Part shown: one piece after another, positions 43,241 through 48,360 of the stretch
Position numbering within the stretch: position 1 is the first letter of the stretch
Layout of the letters: every line of letters starts with the position of its first letter
Assembly (NCBI GenBank): GCA_023251515.1
Contig: JAHEYQ010000038.1
Coordinates: 1-48,360, forward strand
DNA length: 48,360 nt
DNA from: Bacteroidales bacterium
GTDB lineage: Bacteria; Bacteroidota; Bacteroidia; Bacteroidales; JACABE01
Direction: 5' to 3'
The notes under the pieces: model-generated
The model's database searches: none
The model's input: only the letters and a program-made list of their open reading frames with translations
Told to the model about the DNA's origin: nothing
Program-made: the position numbers and the translations under genes

Positions 43241-45964
43241 TTAGAAATACAATCTATACATCAGATTCGGAAAGAAGCCGAATGCCTTCTGATAGCCAAC
43301 TTTGCTGCTTTGGTTTTCATCATAATATTCTGACATTCTTCCTTTATTGTCAGTAATATTCATCAAATCGAGAAAGATTTCATGTGTGGCTTTTAATCTG
43401 TTAAACTTATAACTCACAGATAAATTTATCTGGAAAAAATCATCAAATTTATTTTTATACGCATTTTTATAATCCCAGTAATTATCTTTTGAAGGATCAA
43501 CTGAAATATTTCCCTGTGCATCTCTTAATAAAGGGATATATCTCGGGCCTCCCTGTAGAAAAGCTTTGGCATTTACAGCAAGAGTCTGGTTGTGCTTTCT
43601 GCCGAGATTTTTAATTTCCTTACCACACAAAATATTAATCAGAAAATTATTATTATATCGTGTATTCCGCCATACTCCTTCCAATGATTTGTATTTTGAA
43701 TCGTAAAGTGATGCATTAATCAAAAAATAGTAATTGTTATCGAAAAATCGCTCTAATGTAATTTCAACTCCGTAGTTTTTACCAAAACCTTTGTTTACCA
43801 AAGCAACATATCTGTAATCAATACCTTCGTTAATAGTTGAATAAAAACTTGTATCATTGTTTTCAACCGGTATATCATATAAATGCTGATAGTAAAATTC
43901 AAATTTAGCCATTAATTTTTCGCTGAAACGTTTTTCGAAACCCAATACAAAATGATCGGCTTTAAGCAGGTCGAGGTCTTTATTCGGTTCTGTTAAACTG
44001 CCATTTGCATTCAGTATTTTTGTAAAATAGTTATGTATTCTTTCCATGGTACTATGCTTTCCATAACCTGCATGAACCGAAGTTGAATTGTTTAACTTCC
44101 AGTTTAATGCAATTCTTGGTTCAATAGTACTTTTGTTGTTTAACAATATGTTTGTATTGTGTAATCCGGCTACAAAAGATATGTTTTCGTTAAAACTATG
44201 TTTCCAGCTTACAAAACTATTTATTGAACTTGCATTGTCATTAAAATCTGTTACATCTAAAACTGTATCCGCTTCATTGTTATACAAGCTTTGTTTGTAA
44301 TTATAGCAATACAAACTATACTTAAAACCTATCTGTATCTTGTTTTTAGTATTAATCTTATTGTTATAAGTAACAGCGGCACTGTAAGTCGAATTATTAA
44401 TTCTGTTTTTAAAAATCTGCATTTTGTCGGTAATTGAATCTCTCAGAAATCTGCCTATATTGTCTGTTATTCTTATCGTATCAGATTCCAAAATATCATC
44501 TTTAATTCCATATCCCGAAAGGGATAGAGTTGTTTTAACAAAACTATTCTTATTTAAAGATAAAGTATGGTTCATACCAAGATTCAGAAGATAATTCGAC
44601 TTATTAAAATCTTTGCTGATAAGTGCACTTTTGGTTGTACTGCCGGGAGTTGATAAATCGGAAGTACCCATATTATTCATTGTAACTCCGCTCAAACCTC
44701 CCAAACCGAAAAATGAAAAGATACCTGCCTTTTTTGCAGGTAACACTATTTTAAAGGTAGCATCCTGATAATCTAACATTCCGGGTACATCGACCAAGCC
44801 AAGTTTTTTAATCAATGTAATGGTAGAATATCTGTAATTTACGAGATATGATCCTGCATATCCTTTTTTAAAAGGTCCTTCAAGAGTTAAGTCAGTTCCC
44901 ATAATACCTACACCTAAAGTAGATTCTGATTTTTCATTGTTTCCGTTTCTGAGCTTAACATCATAAATACCCGATAATACATCACCATATTCAGCCGAAT
45001 ATGCTCCGGTGTAAAAGTCGGAAGTTGCAAGCAAATTATTGTTAAGAGCAGTAAGTGCTCCGAAAGATGCATTCTGATCGTCCATGTGATATAAGCTGGA
45101 TATTTCCACACCTTCCAGACGCCATTGCATATATTTGGGCGAATTGCCTCTTACAATAATATCACTGCTTCCATCAGCAGAAGAAGAAATACCTGCAAAA
45201 CTAGAAATTACCCTCGCAGGATCGTCCATACCTCCTGTATATCTTTTGGTTTGTTCAAGCGAAATGCTATGTGAGCTTAATAAGGACATTTCGTTGGTTG
45301 ATTCTCCTTTTTTTACATCAGGCTTTATTTCCAATGCTTTGAGTGTTACAACGGACTCCTGTATGCTGATATTCAGCACTACTTCCTTGCCAGAATTAAC
45401 TTCTATATTATTTATAATTTTAGGTTCATAACCCATAAAACTGACTTTTAGAGAAATTCTACCTATCGGAATCCTTTCCAGTTTAAAATTTCCTTTCAAA
45501 TCGCTCACTGTTCCAATCAGGGGATCGGTATCGGGAATAATAATACTTGCACCGATTACAGGCAATTTATTGTCGGCATCTGTAATACTTCCTCTTACCG
45601 ATTGGGTTAAACTTCCGGGTGCAAAAGAATTTGTTTTTGAAGGATATAGCTGAATTCGATTGCCTTTTATTCTGCATGCGATTGGTTTTCCTTTGAGCAG
45701 TTTGTCCATAAAATCCTTTATTGACATTGCTTTTTTCTGAAAAATAACTTCATAATTTAGTGAAACTTCGCTTGAATAGGCAAATATAATATTTTCCTGC
45801 TGACTTATTTTATCGATAAGAGATTTTGCTATTCCTTTGTAGTCAGGAATATTTATTTTACGTTCAGCTAATTCAGTTTGTGAATGGGCTATCTGTAATG
45901 TGAAAAACAGACCGCAAAAAATAATAAACTTATTTAGTGTTGGGAATAAAATAGATTGTGTCAT
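43241..45964 (-). CDS. TonB-dependent receptor with STN signalling domain
   Basis: 907 residues. Signal peptide 1-29, STN domain about 37-107 (SLIDKISQQENIIFAYSSEV), CarboxypepD_reg 122-205, plug about 225-345 (MDDPARVISSFAG, DIIVRGNSPKYMQWRLEG), beta-barrel to the terminal Phe (FFPNLMYRLYF). STN plus plug/barrel is the layout of FecA/FpvA-type transducing receptors. Its start overlaps the fecR-like gene by 35 bp. The ligand could be a siderophore, haem, a glycan or a cofactor; nothing in the sequence chooses. The receptor at 34779 is a paralogue without STN. Confidence 0.9.
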   Translation of the reverse strand: MTQSILFPTLNKFIIFCGLFFTLQIAHSQTELAERKINIPDYKGIAKSLIDKISQQENIIFAYSSEVSLNYEVIFQKKAMSIKDFMDKLLKGKPIACRIKGNRIQLYPSKTNSFAPGSLTQSVRGSITDADNKLPVIGASIIIPDTDPLIGTVSDLKGNFKLERIPIGRISLKVSFMGYEPKIINNIEVNSGKEVVLNISIQESVVTLKALEIKPDVKKGESTNEMSLLSSHSISLEQTKRYTGGMDDPARVISSFAGISSSADGSSDIIVRGNSPKYMQWRLEGVEISSLYHMDDQNASFGALTALNNNLLATSDFYTGAYSAEYGDVLSGIYDVKLRNGNNEKSESTLGVGIMGTDLTLEGPFKKGYAGSYLVNYRYSTITLIKKLGLVDVPGMLDYQDATFKIVLPAKKAGIFSFFGLGGLSGVTMNNMGTSDLSTPGSTTKSALISKDFNKSNYLLNLGMNHTLSLNKNSFVKTTLSLSGYGIKDDILESDTIRITDNIGRFLRDSITDKMQIFKNRINNSTYSAAVTYNNKINTKNKIQIGFKYSLYCYNYKQSLYNNEADTVLDVTDFNDNASSINSFVSWKHSFNENISFVAGLHNTNILLNNKSTIEPRIALNWKLNNSTSVHAGYGKHSTMERIHNYFTKILNANGSLTEPNKDLDLLKADHFVLGFEKRFSEKLMAKFEFYYQHLYDIPVENNDTSFYSTINEGIDYRYVALVNKGFGKNYGVEITLERFFDNNYYFLINASLYDSKYKSLEGVWRNTRYNNNFLINILCGKEIKNLGRKHNQTLAVNAKAFLQGGPRYIPLLRDAQGNISVDPSKDNYWDYKNAYKNKFDDFFQINLSVSYKFNRLKATHEIFLDLMNITDNKGRMSEYYDENQSSKVGYQKAFGFFPNLMYRLYF

Positions 45965-46946
45965 TTACGGTAACATTTTTGGTGTTAAATAAAAGATTTA
46001 ATTCATCCAAAACAGCTTCCAGTTTCTGATTGTCAAATGTTGTAGTAAGTGTAGCTATGTTTTTTTGCTGATTTTTGAAAGCAAAAACACGCGAATAATG
46101 CTTTTGTAATAAATCAAAAGCTTCTGTTACAGGTGTTTCATTGAAATATAAAATACCTGTTTTCCATGCAAACTGATTCATGTCGGTATTTTTATCTTTT
46201 TCAATTTTCTGCAATACAGGATTATATTTTCCCTGTTCGCCAGCTTTCAGTTTTAAGCCTTCATCTTTATTTCCGGCATAAAAACTTACCAATCCACTAA
46301 CTACAGACACTTTTACATTACCCGATAAATCTGAAAATACATTAAAGCTTGTACCCAATACTTGTGTGGTGGTTTGCTTGGTAGTTATCGTAAAAGGAAG
46401 TTTTTCGTTGCGTTGCACATCGAAAAATGCTTCACCTTTCAGTGTTATTTCCCTTTCTTTTTTACCGAAATTCTTCGAAAAACTGATTTCAGAATTTCCG
46501 CTCAGATAAACCTTTGAACCATCAGCAAGTGTATAAGCTTCGTGTAGTTTCATATCCTTACCCGAAATTGTAAGCTGCTGTGAATCGAAAACGATGGTTT
46601 TTGTAAGAAAACCCAGACCCAGAACAAGCAGAAATATGGCAGCATATCGCATATATCTGTTAAAGTACAGTTTTATTGCTGAATGCGGTTTAGCTTCCAG
46701 TTCAATATAATCGGGCACTTTTTTGTTTTCTGATACTTTCTGCATGATTGCCTGCCAGTTTTTTTGTTTGTTCAATGTATTGACAGATGCTAATTCGTAA
46801 ACTTTTTTAAACTGTTCAAATTCCTTTGCATGCATTTCAGAAGTTTGTAGCCAGTTGTTAAAAAGCTTAATTTCATTATCATCAGCCCTGTTCTCAATTA
46901 TTCTGAGCATCAGGATTTCGTCAATATGTTCATTTGCTTTTTTCAT
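45930..46946 (-). CDS. FecR-family anti-sigma factor
   Basis: 338 residues. A cytoplasmic N-terminal part (1-98) precedes one membrane helix (about 101-117), the periplasmic FecR domain 125-225 (AYTLADGSKVYLSGNSEISF, ITLKGEAFFDV) and a C-terminal DUF4974-type domain 262-335 that usually contacts the receptor STN domain. It should hold the ECF sigma factor inactive until the receptor binds ligand. Gene order sigma-FecR-receptor, with 44 bp after the sigma gene and a 35-bp overlap with the receptor gene, is standard for Bacteroidetes cell-surface signalling. Confidence 0.92.
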   Translation of the reverse strand: MKKANEHIDEILMLRIIENRADDNEIKLFNNWLQTSEMHAKEFEQFKKVYELASVNTLNKQKNWQAIMQKVSENKKVPDYIELEAKPHSAIKLYFNRYMRYAAIFLLVLGLGFLTKTIVFDSQQLTISGKDMKLHEAYTLADGSKVYLSGNSEISFSKNFGKKEREITLKGEAFFDVQRNEKLPFTITTKQTTTQVLGTSFNVFSDLSGNVKVSVVSGLVSFYAGNKDEGLKLKAGEQGKYNPVLQKIEKDKNTDMNQFAWKTGILYFNETPVTEAFDLLQKHYSRVFAFKNQQKNIATLTTTFDNQKLEAVLDELNLLFNTKNVTVNDTIYFIPNTK

Positions 46947-46990
46947 CGCTTTCTAAATCTATAACACTTGTTTTTTATTTTACCCTACAC

Positions 46991-47542
46991 TTACCTTATA
47001 AAATTTATTATAATTGCCATTGTAATAAATAAATCTGTTAATTCTTTACGCATGAACTGCAATGCTTTTGATATGTATTTTTCTACAGTTTTTTGTGAAA
47101 TATTCATTTTTATAGCAATTTCGTGATATTTGAGTTTGTCGTATTTACTATATATAATAGCTTCTTTCCAGTTCTCAGGAAGTTTATTTATTGCCAGCTG
47201 TAATCTGTTAGTATTTTCTTCTTCTGCTAAAGTTTCTTCTTCCGAATTATCTATATCATTATAAGTATTTGTAATTTCTTCGTTGTATTTCTTCTTGATT
47301 TTAATATGCCGCAGATAATTAAGACTTGAATTGTGAACTGCTCTGTAGAGATAGGATTTGAAGTCGGCAATATGCCCGCATTGCTCAAAATTCTGCCATA
47401 TTTTAACAAAAACATCCTGAACAATCTCTTCGGACTGGCTGTAATCATTGGTTATTTTAAACGAATGAAACACCAGATTGTGAAAATGATTATCAAATAA
47501 TTCTTTAATCTTCTGCTCTGAAGAAATTTTTATAAATTCCAT
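46991..47542 (-). CDS. ECF-type RNA polymerase sigma factor, FecI-like
   Basis: 183 residues. Region 2 spans about 15-82 (SEEIVQDVFVKIWQNF, FKSYLYRAVHNSSLNYLR) and region 4 about 113-167 (AINKLPENWKEAIIYSKYD, IAIKMNISQKTVEKYISKAL), the pattern of the Bacteroidetes family-1 RpoE-like sigma factors. The C-terminal IIIN-FIR tail is hydrophobic but short. It is the first gene of the operon down to at least 40982 and should drive the receptor genes when released by FecR. A TATTTTTG -7 box lies about 35 bp upstream. Confidence 0.93.
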   Translation of the reverse strand: MEFIKISSEQKIKELFDNHFHNLVFHSFKITNDYSQSEEIVQDVFVKIWQNFEQCGHIADFKSYLYRAVHNSSLNYLRHIKIKKKYNEEITNTYNDIDNSEEETLAEEENTNRLQLAINKLPENWKEAIIYSKYDKLKYHEIAIKMNISQKTVEKYISKALQFMRKELTDLFITMAIIINFIR

Positions 47543-47866
47543 AGCTATTTAAATGAACCAAAATGAATTATCGCACAAAAAATAGTATTATTTTTTCTTA
47601 AAGTATAAATGACTCTTACATTGCACACCCTAAAACTTTTATCGTCAAAAATAGCAAATATTATTGAATAATAATTTATTATTGCAAAAATACTTTTCAT
47701 TTTAATGTCAGAATACTTATAATGTTTTATAATAATTATTTAGAACCGTAAAGGTTCCCATTTACCTTGCAGGGTTTTTTAAAAGGTAGAGCATTTTCCC
47801 TTGAAATATGAATTATTTTTAACTTCACATTGAAAAATGTATTTAGCCTCTTACTCAGTTTATTGC
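47543..47866. other. Intergenic region before the sigma factor gene
   Basis: 324 bp, AT-rich. Besides the -7 box it holds a small hairpin (GAACC-N5-GGTTC, near 47752-47766) and a TACCTT-N14-AAGGTA inverted repeat (47763-47788); the latter could end transcription of the truncated symporter gene. No gene seen. Confidence 0.4.
47577..47584 (-). promoter_or_regulatory. Candidate -7 box (TATTTTTG) for the ECF sigma operon
   Basis: Matches TAnnTTTG on the minus strand 35 bp before the sigma factor start codon. No -33 box recognised. Confidence 0.35.
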
Positions 47867-48241
47867 TTAGTTGGTTTCTTTTTTTAGTTGATCCTTGTAT
47901 AACCAGATAGTTATAAGGCTGAATAATACTGCCGACCAGAATGAAAACATAGAATAAATAAGAGCCGGTTTTACCAAATCCTGATTATTTAATAATGTGC
48001 CACCAATCAGTAGCGCAAGTGTGGTATTGTGTAGCGAAACTTCTATGGCAATTGTAAAAGCATCTCGTATGGATAGATGGCTTACTTTGCCAATAATAAT
48101 ACTGAAAACAAAGCAGGCAACATTAAATATTAACGCATAAGGAAGAATTGTCCATACTTCGGCTGCTGTAATACCTGTACCTCCAAGTTGTTCTCCTGCA
48201 AAAAATTTAATCAGATAAACAGTTGCCAAAAGTATTATCAA
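47867..48241 (-). pseudogene. 3' remnant of a bile acid:sodium symporter-like gene, cut by an IS
   Basis: About 124 codons with four or five membrane helices. The motif EVSLHNTTLAL matches the EVGxQNxxLA signature of the bile acid:sodium symporter (BASS) superfamily, whose members are roughly 300 residues or more. The frame is open up to a TTG (Leu, not a start) at 48239-48241 and is broken by a TGA at 48242-48244, where IS-like DNA begins. The N-terminal half is missing from the window and could lie beyond the element. What is left is unlikely to work as a transporter. Confidence 0.75.
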
Positions 48242-48243
48242 TC

Positions 48244-48360
48244 ACTACTGAACGATTAAAATAAAAAAGGGGTTACTCCCTTAAAGTTTCACCCCAATGT
48301 TGTAAGTTTGTTATTGAGAAATAAACACAACATGAGCAAAAATACGGAAATAAATTTTGT
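48244..48360 (+). mobile_element. Left end of an insertion sequence, truncated by the window
   Basis: The sequence beyond the broken symporter frame has an AT-rich end, an imperfect inverted repeat (GGGGT...ACCCC, about 48269-48295) that could act as a transcription barrier, and then a transposase start at 48332. The element continues past the window, so its right end and target duplication cannot be seen, and the exact left boundary is uncertain by a few bases. Confidence 0.6.
48332..48360 (+). CDS. Transposase start, probable IS4-like family with DUF4372-type N-terminus
   Basis: Nine codons are visible: ATG then MSKNTEINF. Many Bacteroidetes IS4/DUF4372-type transposases begin with M-(S/N)-K-(N/S)-T followed by a short hydrophobic run, so this fits. 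Only a few residues support the call, and the rest of the gene lies outside the window. Confidence 0.45.

Overview
The window looks like a low-GC member of the Bacteroidetes (Bacteroidota), probably an environmental, Bacteroidales-like lineage. This rests on TonB-dependent receptors with N-terminal carboxypeptidase-regulatory domains, a FecI/FecR/STN-receptor operon, very large PAS-rich hybrid kinases, lipoproteins with SCKKDD-type lipoboxes, AT-rich intergenic DNA, and -7 boxes of the Bacteroidetes type (TAnnTTTG) ahead of several genes. No rRNA, tRNA or CRISPR array was seen. Species cannot be named from sequence alone.

Layout. 1-1141: 3' part of a beta-helix surface protein. 1184-4001: response regulator plus hybrid kinase operon. 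4134-6017: arginine deiminase with a YgjV/GNAT-like membrane protein. 6274-12692: a five-gene minus-strand operon coding for a b-type cytochrome membrane protein, an Fe-S flavoprotein, two multihaem c cytochromes (20 and 13 CxxCH) and an outer-membrane barrel; this is the most interesting system here. 13282-14379: triple-repeat lipoprotein. 14648-16377: umuDC. 16378-17589: non-coding, with a 42-bp tandem array of palindromes. 17590-29600: three consecutive giant PAS sensor kinases, one carrying an in-frame insertion of a dispersed palindromic repeat. 29686-32347: GH16-like lipoprotein, rlmD and a DUF486 membrane protein. 32348-34223: mostly repeats (CCCTACGGG palindromes and a 41-bp tandem array) around one small secreted protein. 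34224-39307: TonB receptor and secreted proteins, with a MITE-like element at 37.3-37.4 kb. 39379-47542: TonB-like protein, DUF4395 protein, STN protein, STN-type receptor, FecR and ECF sigma factor. 47867-48360: 3' half of a bile acid:sodium symporter-like gene cut by the left end of an insertion sequence whose transposase begins at 48332.

How the genes may work together. The 6.3-12.7 kb operon reads as an electron route from a cytoplasmic nucleotide donor through a flavoprotein and a di-haem b membrane protein to up to 33 periplasmic c haems and an outer-membrane barrel. That route is inferred from domains and gene order. The 41.0-47.5 kb operon is a trans-envelope signalling unit: the receptor's STN domain should signal through FecR to the ECF sigma factor, and a second STN protein without a barrel is encoded next to the receptor. 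The three PAS kinases have no DNA-binding partner nearby, so their output is unknown.
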